A DNA stretch of 20,866 nt, from contig BFEA01000233.1 of assembly GCA_003427395.1 (NCBI GenBank), positions 1,803,041-1,823,906 of the forward strand, given 5' to 3'. The notes under the pieces were generated by a model, which was not told where the DNA came from, searched no databases, and worked only from the letters and a program-made list of their open reading frames with translations. The translations under genes and the position numbers were made by a program. Numbering within the stretch: the stretch's first letter is position 1; each line of letters opens with the position of its first letter. Shown here piece by piece: positions 8,763 to 15,575 of this stretch. The DNA comes from Chara braunii. Lineage: Eukaryota; Streptophyta; Charophyceae; Charales; Characeae.

Positions 8763-9807
8763 CTATCTGGGTAGGCTGTCCCGGCTTTCGTTCAGAATGA
8801 GAGTGAAGTTCGTCATTTGATAGTTCACCTGGAAGTGGGATTCTGGCAACCGCTCCCACTGTCCCTCTGTTGTGGGCCAGGGTTGCCATTGCAGTTGAGC
8901 CTCCTGATTGAGACCGCACATCCTGTTGCGGTTGTTTGTCCATGTAGAGTTAAAGGTGTCTACCAGTTCCTGTTTCTTGGCAGCGTCAGGTTTGTCTTTT
9001 AACTTGTACTGCAGGTCCTTGTGGGCCTCCTGGGTCTTAGCTGTGATAGTGTCTATTACAGATGCACGTGCCTGCATGAAACCAAATGTGTGCTGGTTCC
9101 TTTGGAATGAGCAGCGCATTCTCCATGCTTGCATGAGGACTATCAGAATGGTATAGGAGAAAAGGTTGGACATAAAGGGCGTCCTGGTACTTGCGGCATC
9201 CCACCATCTCCATAGCTGCAGGACCATCGGCCAATCCAAAAGACAATGCTCAAGAGTCGTCCGCTTCCTGGGAAGGAGTGGGAACAGTATGTGCATATGG
9301 GGGATAATATCCCTTTTTCTTCCATGTCAGTTCTTGTTGTCAGCCAGTCGGGCGTCGGCAAACATCTGTGAAGAATTTGCCATTGAAGGGCTCTATGATT
9401 TGTTGGTTTAATGCTCACGTAGGTATACCATTTAAGGTCGTGCAAGTCTTGTGTTGTCAAGGGGGAGTCCCTTTCCCATCTTCTGGTAATGGTTTGTTTT
9501 ATCGGGACATATTTGCGTCCCATCCTGTAGCCTTTTTTTACTATGTACTGCCAAAGGGGCATGGAGTGTGAGTCATAGTCTGTCCATTCCCACTCAGTCG
9601 GATCGAATGGTAACCGGAGAATGGGGGTGGGTGGTTCATATAGGTAGGGACCTTCTTTTGGATCTTCCACCACCCTGATCCTGATGAGCTGAGGGGTTGG
9701 GTAGGTCATATCCAGGTCCTCGTTCCTTAGCAATTTGGACCAGCGCTCGCCCGGGATCACCGGGCAGTGTGCCTGTAGGTTAGCTTGGTCGGCCACCACG
9801 CTATGCA
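8763..9807 (-). pseudogene. LINE ORF2 3' half (copy D)
   Basis: In minus-strand order: CPVIPGERWSKLLRNEDLD, LPFDPTEWEWTDYD, PLTTQDLHDLKWYTY, NHRALQWQILHRCLPTPDWL, ICTYC, a frameshift near 9290, RKRTTLEHCLLDWP, LWRWWD, FNSTWTNNRNRMC and a stop at 8763-8765. The zinc-binding region has lost a ligand: the LLxCP of copies B and C is LLDWP here. Copy B matches it throughout (PGARWARLARKEDLE, FDPAEWDWSD). Only one clear frameshift is visible, so D is less decayed than B, in keeping with its being a younger insertion. Confidence 0.82.
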
Positions 9808-11200
9808 CTTGTTGTTCTAACTGCGAGTGATCGATCAACCAGTCGTTAGTTGGTAGGCACCGATGCAAAATCTGCCACTGCAGAGATGTAATTTTCGTTG
9901 GTTTATACTTGGTGTCGTAGAACCAACGTATTGGTGTGAGAAGGTGTGTCTCCGCATTAAGATGCCTTTGCCATCTCTCGATCACCATGTCTTTTAGGCA
10001 GCGCTTTAATCTGGGCATATTATACGTTGCTTTTACTAAGAGTCCCGACAGTGTTTTGAGTTTGGGCTGTCGTGGGCTGTTCCGTGCATCAGGGTTCTAG
10101 ACCTATTCCGAAGGATCTATGGGAAGGGCCTCTATGGCTATCTCCGGAAACAAGGCCCGCTGGTTCTCTCCGTCCTCTAGTACCCAGAGTCTGTGTAGAT
10201 CATCCTTCTTAATCCATTGGAAGGGGTCACGGCTTCCTACCAATCTCCCATTTTTGTCTACGCTGTACCATTCAATCAGTGCATCCTCCGGCCGGATTAT
10301 GTGAGCCAGGCCTACAGTGTTGACACTTCCTTCTTTAACTACCCAATCCCCCTCCTTCAACACCCTACCTCTGCAAAGGATGCGCTACCACCCTATCGGG
10401 AGTGCCTCGGTTATTTCTGCAAAAGCCGCTTCTACGTTATGACAATACCTCAGTTCCCCCCTCATTCTCTCCGGACTCTTCCAATCTTTCCTCTCCCTGT
10501 CCCAGAGGTCGCCCACTCACCCATCCTTTCCATGGGGTGTCGGTGCTACAAAAAATCTGGCTCTGTTCATTGGTGATCCAACGTTTCCCGAAGAGGGGTT
10601 GTCTTGCCACCTCCTCCCACCTGTCTGGGTGCGGGCGATTTGGGGGGGGAAGTTTCCTCCAGATTTTTAGCAGACAGGCAAGAAATCGTCTCCTTCCTTC
10701 CCCTCCCCGGGAGCGCCGTGGTACTCTCCAATATTGATCGTCTAACCATTGGAGAGGGTGGACGGACGGGGGGGCCTCGGGGGTAGGACAGGCGATTTGT
10801 TCTAGTGCTAGCAACCTCCATACTAACGGGTTTTCGAAGATCAGACGTATTACCCATTGTAGACTGAGGGTTTGGGATTGACCGAGGGGGTCTAGGATAC
10901 CGAGGCCTCCCTTTGCCTTGGGGTGGATAACTGAGTCCCACGCCACTCGACTTATAGCGTGGGGATTTTCACTGTCTCCTCTCCATAGGTAGGCTGCCAC
11001 CTTCCTCTTCATGGTCTTCAGGGCCTCAGGGCTCAGTGGCCATAGAATCGATTTGTACCACAGGGTGGCTAGAACTATGTTATTGATCACCAGGGCCCGT
11101 CTGAAGAGTGACGTGTGCTGGTGGTTCCATTGAGAGACCCTAATAGAACGTCCCGCCATTATCCCTGCATCTGGACTGCAGTTGTCCCAAATACAGGTAG
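9808..11200 (-). pseudogene. LINE ORF2 post-RT and linker region (copy C, 5' half)
   Basis: In minus-strand order: VSQWNHQHTSLFRRALVINN (about 11,138-11,079), MKRKVAAYLWRGDSENP, RVAWDSVIHPKAKGGLGILD (about 10,945-10,886), HPLQWL, then after a frameshift GDWVVKEGSVNTVGLAH (about 10,350-10,300), two stops near 10,105-10,098, ERWQRHLN, and SLQWQILHRCLPTNDWL ending at the copy D insertion. The region follows the RT palm in LINE ORF2 (thumb and connection). The YxDD core is not in the window. Frames on either side of the stops near 10,100 agree, so only one frameshift (about 10,400) is needed. Confidence 0.8.
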
Positions 11201-11372
11201 AATATCCCAGGGAAGACGGTAGAGTGCATCCGCTATGCTCTTCCTTGGCCGAAGCAATGAACGAGGAGATGAGGAAGCGAACAGGGTCCAGCAAATGAGC
11301 GGTCAAGTAAGAAAATGAAAAAGGATGGCCACACATGGCCGGAAAAAAAAGAAGACGATGAAGAAGGTGTTT

Positions 11373-11450
11373 GACATAATATGGGCCTTGCCACACCAAT
11401 GTGGAAAACTCGACATAATATGGGCCTTGCCACACCAATGTGGAAAACTC
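11373..11450 (-). repeat. 39-bp perfect tandem duplication (two units)
   Basis: Units 11,373-11,411 and 11,412-11,450 are identical. Each contains CCACACCAATGTGG, a 5-bp-stem hairpin. The length is a multiple of three; on the minus strand each unit reads EFSTLVWQGPYYV, and the frame stays open into the LINE C region downstream. Perfect identity indicates a recent duplication. Confidence 0.95.
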
Positions 11451-11475
11451 TTTTTTGACATTTCATCATAGCCAC

Positions 11476-11640
11476 ACTATCAAACAAACAACTACAATGT
11501 TCAGGAATGCTGGACCCGCTTTCCAGCAGGTGCTGCTCCCCACCAATAGATGGAGCCTCCCTGGGAGTGCTACTAGTGCCTGCTCCTATCAGCACCCCTA
11601 GCATCTGCTCGGGTTGTTTCCAAAAATAAAAATAAAAAAA
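11476..11640 (+). mobile_element. Short LINE 3'-end copy F
   Basis: This plus-strand copy of about 165 bp has a short leader (CAACTACAATGTTCAGG), the box (11,504-11,556), a hairpin region (11,569-11,602: GCTA and TAGC outer pairing, CTG/CAG inner pairing) and an A-rich tail (AAAAATAAAAATAAAAAAA). It is flanked by the perfect 10-bp repeat TCATAGCCAC at 11,466-11,475 and 11,641-11,650. Its leader is shared with copy G, so both come from one subfamily. Confidence 0.9.
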
Positions 11641-11671
11641 TCATAGCCACTCTACCTGTCAAGCCGTAGGC

Positions 11672-12004
11672 TGTCGAAACTGCTTCGACATGTGTCAGGC
11701 TAGAGGCCAAAACTCAACACCTCAACACCTCAGTTCCGAGCCTGCGGCGGCCAAAACTCAACACCTCAGTTCTGAGCATGCGAAAATGACTGCATTTTTG
11801 ACATTTGTCAGTGTCGTGGCGCTGACATCGTTTGGACGGCCATTGCATGTATTTCGACATCCAATGTCGAACCTAACAGCATTCAGGGACTGATTTGGGG
11901 ACCTACGGGAACCCTAGGAGTGAAAAACAGGACCTCATTCGGCCACCGCTGGAAGGGCGCTGTCACCATACAGCACTGTCGACAGTAGTGCGGCAGCACT
12001 GCCG
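11672..12004. repeat. Tract of short perfect palindromes
   Basis: Five perfect inverted repeats lie in 333 bp: TGTCGAA/TTCGACA (11,672-11,690), TGACA/TGTCA (11,799-11,810), TTCGACAT/ATGTCGAA (11,853-11,871), CTGTCGACAG (11,976-11,985) and CGGCAG/CTGCCG (11,991-12,004). TGTCGAAA-like words recur to about 12,140. There is no coding evidence. The origin is unknown; a foldback or miniature element is possible. Confidence 0.6.
11706..11782 (+). repeat. Imperfect tandem repeat, ~33-40 bp
   Basis: GCCAAAACTCAACACCTCA and CAGTTCYGAGCMTGCG occur twice (11,706-11,745 and 11,750-11,782). The first unit has an extra ACACCTCA insertion. It lies inside the palindrome-rich tract. Confidence 0.85.
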
Positions 12005-12238
12005 AAAGTGGTGCAGCCGAATAGGACAGGGTGCAACACCCGCCCTCTCGAAATTGCTGAGTGGCGAAGACGGCCGAAATGTTGAAAGGGCACTTGTCAC
12101 ATTTTTCCTGACAGTTGTCGAAAATTGTGCCCTTTTGACATTGGTGTGTGAGCCCCTATGTAGCAGGGATAAAATTAACCTTCACTTCCCTTTCATCCCC
12201 TCAGCCGCTTACTCCAGAGTCCAGACATTGGATGGCAA

Positions 12239-12430
12239 ATGGATAATGTCTACTATGAAATCCCCGTGATGCCCGTCTACTATGACAAATGGGAGAGCGA
12301 TGGGATCCCTGTAGCCACGGAGATAGAGACTGATTATATCTCTTGTTGGTCTTCACTTGCCAAAGTTATATCCCCCTTGCTGTTCCTTCAGTCCTTGAGG
12401 GCAATAAACGAGAAGATTGCGAAAGGGTAA
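12239..12430 (+). CDS. Hypothetical open stretch over direct repeat copy 1
   Basis: A 63-codon frame reads YYEIPVMPVYYDKWESDGIP and then VATEIETDYIS. The downstream duplicate (12,579-12,720) encodes YYDKW and DGIPVAAEIETDYMS in the same relation, but with one base missing near 12,605 that breaks the frame. A third YDKW (in NRYDKWGKGWEWQGR) occurs near 12,480-12,520. No family was recognised. It could be an exon fragment or part of an unknown element. Confidence 0.25.
   Translation: MDNVYYEIPVMPVYYDKWESDGIPVATEIETDYISCWSSLAKVISPLLFLQSLRAINEKIAKG
12249..12396 (+). repeat. Direct duplication, copy 1 (~145 bp)
   Basis: It matches 12,579-12,720 with high identity through TCTACTATGACAAATGG, GATGGGATCCCTGTAGCC and GGAGATAGAGACTGATTAT. 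The offset is about 330 bp. Confidence 0.93.
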
Positions 12431-12578
12431 GGCTCAGGCAAGCTTGCAGTGACGTGAGAAAAATGGAAAAGAACAACCGTTACGACAAATGGGGGAAAGG
12501 TTGGGAATGGCAGGGACGAAATATTCATCTAGACAGTCAGTGGAATTGAGGATCTGCAAGAAGACCTAAGTTAAGAAT

Positions 12579-12718
12579 TCTACAATGAAATCCCCACGAT
12601 GCCATCTACTATGACAAATGGAGCAGGGATGGGATCCCTGTAGCCGCGGAGATAGAGACTGATTATATGTCTTCTTGCTCTTGGCTTGCCATAGTTATAT
12701 CCACCTTGTTCCTTGGAT

Positions 12719-12720
<2 letters not shown>
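12579..12720 (+). repeat. Direct duplication, copy 2 (~140 bp)
   Basis: This is the second copy of 12,249-12,396, with small indels. Its 3' end is where LINE copy G inserted; the last bases CTTGGATCC form part of the G target duplication. Confidence 0.93.
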
Positions 12721-12721
<1 letters not shown>

Positions 12722-12749
<28 letters not shown>

Positions 12750-12789
12750 CAGGTGTTTTTTTTTTTTTTTTTTTTTTTTTTTTCAGGTG
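12722..12789 (+). repeat. 34-bp tandem duplication, T28-CAGGTG twice
   Basis: Twenty-eight T and CAGGTG (12,722-12,755) are followed by exactly twenty-eight T and CAGGTG (12,756-12,789). Equal run lengths point to a very recent unit duplication or to an assembly artefact. On the plus strand each unit is a textbook polypyrimidine tract plus CAG/G, that is, a potential 3' splice site. Confidence 0.9.
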
Positions 12790-13062
12790 AATAGCCTGCT
12801 GGAAAGCGGGTCCAGAGTCCCTGAACATTATAGTTGTCTGCTTGTACAGGCTCACGGCTAAATGACTGAATCGACAGTAAGCTGCAGGTCTTGCCTAGTA
12901 AGAAGAAAATTTGACTGGCAGAACTACGCGGCAGGCTAGGTTGATTGCCTGTATGATAGCGTAAGGAAACAGATCGTAAGCTCAGTTCCCGTGGTTCCTT
13001 GTAAGAGGGAAGTGTTCTGCTTCTCCCCAATTACTCAGCAAGTAACCCTTTGTTTACTCAGT
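12722..13062 (-). mobile_element. LINE 3'-end copy G (341 bp)
   Basis: This minus-strand copy has a double poly-T end (12,722-12,789), a partial box (12,793-12,821, lacking the CCACCAATAGATGG part and the hairpin) and about 240 bp of upstream 3' UTR. It is flanked by the perfect 10-bp repeat CTTGGATCCC at 12,712-12,721 and 13,063-13,072. The stretch next to the box (AACTATAATGTTCAGGG on the minus strand) matches copy F. Loss of the hairpin may have happened at insertion or through later slippage. Confidence 0.85.
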
Positions 13063-13189
13063 CTTGGATCCCTGTGCTATCTCCTATGCTTGATCCCCAG
13101 TTCATGCAGGCAAACTCACCTCCTGTTCCCCAACCCCCACCCTTCAGACTGTAGCCCCACCCCAGTTCCTGTAAGGTTTAAGGTTATGT

Positions 13190-13620
13190 TCATGATGTCA
13201 TCATCGTCGTCATCGTCAGGCTCTCATCATCATCACTTTTGATCATCATTATCAGGGCGCTGTTCTGCCCTGTGTCATGCCTTCTTCATCAAGCCGCATT
13301 TTCGTCATCACGGCATTGTTCCGATCTCATCATCTGATCAGAGTGCTCGTCATTACCAGGGCGCTGTTTTATCAATGAACCTTCAGGCGCTTCTCACCAT
13401 TATTGTTAAGGGCTGTGGTAGTCATATTTTCATCTTCCATTGGGCGGCGATTCGACATCATCATCTTCATCACCTTCTCCAGGGTGTTTCTGTACCATTC
13501 TCCAGGATACATTTCCTATCAGGTCTTCCAAGGGAATACCCTAAGCCTTTTGTCTATCTCATTTGCTGTTCACCCATTCTCAGTTTTCCTAATCTACCAT
13601 GGTCATCATCATCATCATCA
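13190..13620 (+). repeat. CAT/ATC-rich degenerate repeat tract
   Basis: Many TCATCATC runs (13,196-13,250, 13,463-13,475, 13,601-13,620) are interspersed with a recurring phrase CAGGGCGCTGTT (near 13,255 and 13,357). This suggests a degenerate minisatellite grown from a trinucleotide core. No coding evidence. Confidence 0.6.
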
Positions 13621-13781
13621 AGGGGTAGTTCCCTAATTTTCAGGTCTGAGTTTTTTTCTATGCTCTCCTTTTCCTAGCATTAATTCCTGTCGGCCCTTGT
13701 GCAAAACCTCTATCCTGGTAGTGGTAATTTGTGCGTCAATGAACTTTTGAGTGGATATTGTGGGTAGGTTAGTTGGAGAGC

Positions 13782-14080
13782 TCTAATCTGCAGAGGCTTT
13801 CACAAGGAGGAAGGTGGAAGCCACGTCTGGAGTGAGGGCAGATATGGAGGGATGCTCAAATCTGGGGCTGTGACAGATGTACGGTCCAGCATCACGTCCT
13901 GGAGGAGGCAGATGAGGGGAAGGGAGTTGGCTGAAGTATACTTTAGGGGGAACTGTTGCCTTCACGGGAGCAGGGGGAAGGAAGTAGGTCTGTCCTGAGT
14001 TGGGGCTGATAAGGAGAGTTCGTTAACACAATTATGCTTGTCGGTGGAGGCAGCGGAGGAACAGGACGGAAAGGGAAAGG
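13782..14080. repeat. Diverged direct repeat, copy 1 (~295 bp)
   Basis: Aligned blocks with copy 2 (14,170-14,460) are CTGCAG-x2-GC, CACAAGG, ATCTGGGGCTG, ATACTTT-GGGGGAA, GGTCTGTCC-x4-GTTGGG and GG-GGAGGCA-C-GAGG. The offset shifts from 393 to 377 bp through small indels. The copies are old, with clear divergence. Confidence 0.82.
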
Positions 14081-14097
14081 AATTTTCCATTTCTTAT

Positions 14098-14640
14098 TTA
14101 TATTTTTGTTTTTTCCCTCGTATGCAGCGAAATCTGAGCTGTCATGGTTTGGGGCTCGTTTGGAGGGGGAGAGCCCCACTCTGCAGGGGCATCACAAGGT
14201 GGGAGGTGAATGCCCTGGAGGTAGTGGTGAGGGAAGGTTTTATCTGGGGCTGGATAAGATGAATGAGAGGGCATCATACCCCAGCAGTGGCGGAAGAGCA
14301 AGGGATCGACATAAGCATACTTTGGGGGAATTGGATGCTTTTGTAGGACAGGGGATAGATGTGGGTCTGTCCAAAGTTGGGACCAAGGAGGAGTGCTCGT
14401 GATCAAGACATTCCCTTTTTGGCGGAGGCAACAGAGGGGCACAGGGGAAGAAGAAGGATGGGGTGGAGAAATTACCAAATCTGGCAAGCTTTCATCATCA
14501 TGGATCAGTCCCAACTTTTCTGATACTGAACCCAAGACTTCCTTGGCGGTAGAGGTGTGTTTGATTCCAGAGCTGGTTGCGATGTTCAGAGTTCTAGGTT
14601 GTGACGATCTCTTTTCTGATACGCACGATTTTCTGCGCAA
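14098..14640 (-). CDS. Hypothetical Pro-rich open stretch
   Basis: A minus-strand frame of about 180 codons has no ATG at its 5' limit; it is preceded by CCCCAAAGTCCAG, which could serve as a splice acceptor, so it might be an exon. The first part, EVLGSVSEKLGLIHDDES, looks protein-like; the rest is Pro/His/Ser-rich. The diverged repeat downstream on the same strand (13,782-14,080) encodes a related segment (LTNSPYQPQLRTDLLPSP against ITSTPPWSQLWTDPHLSP). No domain was recognised. It could be chance in a C-rich repeat. Confidence 0.3.
   Translation of the reverse strand: MRRKSCVSEKRSSQPRTLNIATSSGIKHTSTAKEVLGSVSEKLGLIHDDESLPDLVISPPHPSSSPVPLCCLRQKGNVLITSTPPWSQLWTDPHLSPVLQKHPIPPKYAYVDPLLFRHCWGMMPSHSSYPAPDKTFPHHYLQGIHLPPCDAPAEWGSPPPNEPQTMTAQISLHTREKTKI
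14170..14460. repeat. Diverged direct repeat, copy 2 (~290 bp)
   Basis: This is the second copy of the repeat at 13,782-14,080, and its minus strand falls within the open stretch 14,098-14,640. Between the copies lie about 90 bp of unrelated T-rich sequence. Confidence 0.82.
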
Positions 14641-15065
14641 CTGGACTTTGGGGTAGTGGGGTGGGCCTATGGGCTTTGTATGAATGCCTTCTTCCTTTTT
14701 CTTTCCCTTCTTTTCTGTTTTGCATCAGGCTTGGTCCCGCATTTGTCGGTGGTTAAGACGCGCCTTAGCAAGCACAGGAATAATGGTTGACGCAGCTTTT
14801 TCTTTTTCTTTTTTCTTCTTTGGAATTCGCACGAGGAACTTTGGTGTGATCATCGTGCGGGGGAGACCCTTTCAAATTTTTAAATTCTTAGAAAAGTATG
14901 CGGGCGACCGCGCAGATATTTGGAATTTCCTTTGCAATTAGGACTTTAATTAGGCTAGGATTTTGGGCGCATCGCATTTTTGCCTGCCTGCAGCTGTAAC
15001 TGCATGCTGTTCCTCACTCGAGCGGACCTTGCTTCGCTCTATGTTGCGCTCTCTTCCCACTGCGC
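14641..15065. other. Unassigned segment
   Basis: The segment has pyrimidine-rich runs (near 14,690-14,715 and 14,797-14,820) and no recognisable gene. GGAATTCGCACGAGG at 14,821-14,835 resembles a common cDNA-cloning adaptor but lacks one base; it is taken here as chance. Confidence 0.35.
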
Positions 15066-15198
15066 CTTAATCTTAATCTCAACTGTAATTCTCTCTTTCT
15101 CTTCTTGGCGAGTGCGGGTGTAACTGTAATCCTCTCCCCCTTGATTCTCTTTGCGCAGAGACTTGCGGCCTCCTTTCTGTTTGTCTCCTTGGCCAGAA

Positions 15199-15230
15199 CG
15201 ATGCATGACTGGATCGATGCATGACTGGAT
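15199..15230 (+). repeat. 16-bp perfect tandem duplication
   Basis: CGATGCATGACTGGAT occurs twice in a row and is followed by CGATGCGTGG. The sister repeat (around 16,826) has a single unit, so the doubling occurred after the two 490-bp copies separated. Confidence 0.95.
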
Positions 15231-15357
15231 CGATGCGTGGAGAGTGGCTACATCCCCCACATTGCGGCCCAGGCATGCCGATCGTAGGCACTTCCTTCCC
15301 TCCTCTTTTCCTCCTGCCCCACTGTAATCCCGGCTATCTCGCGCAGGTGCTGATTCC

Positions 15358-15364
15358 TATAAAT
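15358..15364 (+). promoter_or_regulatory. TATA box in direct repeat copy 1
   Basis: TATAAAT lies downstream of the block AATCCCGGCTATCTCGCGC, which is conserved in the sister copy. The sister copy has TATATAA at the equivalent place (16,966-16,972) despite divergence around it. A conserved TATA position supports a promoter or LTR role, but no transcript evidence exists. Confidence 0.5.
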
Positions 15365-15575
15365 CTCATAAGTGGGACTAAATCGCTCTTTAATCTAAAC
15401 TTTTGGAGTTAGTGTGGTCGAGAGGATCGGCTAACAAGTGTCAGGATGTATGAAGGTGAGTGGGGAGTTGGACGATCCGGCGATATGGTGGTGAGTGTGG
15501 AGGGTTGATGTATGGCCACATTGGACTGCGGGCCACGAGTGAACCTGGCTTGCGTGCTCAGACCTTGCTTGCAAC

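Larger units (their letters stand above)
7925..9807 (-). mobile_element. LINE copy D nested in copy C
   Basis: This 1.88-kb, 5'-truncated LINE begins within the linker (at VHSVVADQANLQ) and ends with the hairpin and poly-A. It is flanked by the perfect 11-bp repeat CTTGTTGTTCT at 7914-7924 and 9808-9818. The sequence outside the repeats belongs to one older LINE (copy C), whose frame is restored across the gap. Because D and C are the same family, the region at first looks like a duplicated LQWQILHRCLPT domain; the target duplication shows it is a nested insertion. Confidence 0.92.
7046..11200 (-). mobile_element. LINE copy C (host of nested copy D)
   Basis: This minus-strand LINE is split by copy D. 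Upstream half: about 11,200-9808 (post-RT region to LQWQILHRCLPTNDWL). Downstream half: 7913-7046 (zinc-binding domain, C-terminus, 3' UTR, box, hairpin, A-rich tail). The halves join at the D target duplication: SQLEQQ upstream and GRALPWYSRC downstream are in one frame. Excluding D, copy C is about 2.3 kb. The 5' border near 11,200 is set where similarity to copy B stops being visible; coding-like sequence continues to about 11,430 and may also belong. No target duplication was found for C itself. Confidence 0.82.
15066..15575 (+). repeat. Diverged ~490-bp direct repeat, copy 1, promoter-like
   Basis: It matches 16,694-17,165 over its length: GTAATCCTCTC, TTGGCCA-AACG, GCATGACT-GAT, GAGTGGCTAC-TCCCCCA, GCGGCCCAGGCATG, AATCCCG-CTATCTC, GGTCGAG-GGATCG and GGTGAGT. 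It holds TATAAAT (15,358-15,364), and 98 bp further GGTGAGT with GT at 15,456. It could be an LTR-type repeat or a duplicated promoter with a non-coding first exon. Clear LTR ends (TG..CA), primer-binding site and target duplication were not found. Confidence 0.75.

Noticed and set aside
9340-9890. Apparent duplicated LQWQILHRCLPT domain within one LINE protein
   Set aside because: The 11-bp target duplication at 7914-7924/9808-9818 and the restored frame of copy C show that the two motifs belong to two different LINE copies.
14821-14835. GGAATTCGCACGAGG resembling a cDNA library adaptor (GAATTCGGCACGAG)
   Set aside because: One base is missing and no cDNA boundary or vector sequence is nearby; chance is more likely than contamination.
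15245-15260. Plant snRNA upstream element (RTCCCACATCG-like) before a TATA box
   Set aside because: The match is imperfect (TCCCCCACATTG), the distance to TATA is about 100 bp instead of about 35, and the sequence after the TATA box does not resemble a U-snRNA.
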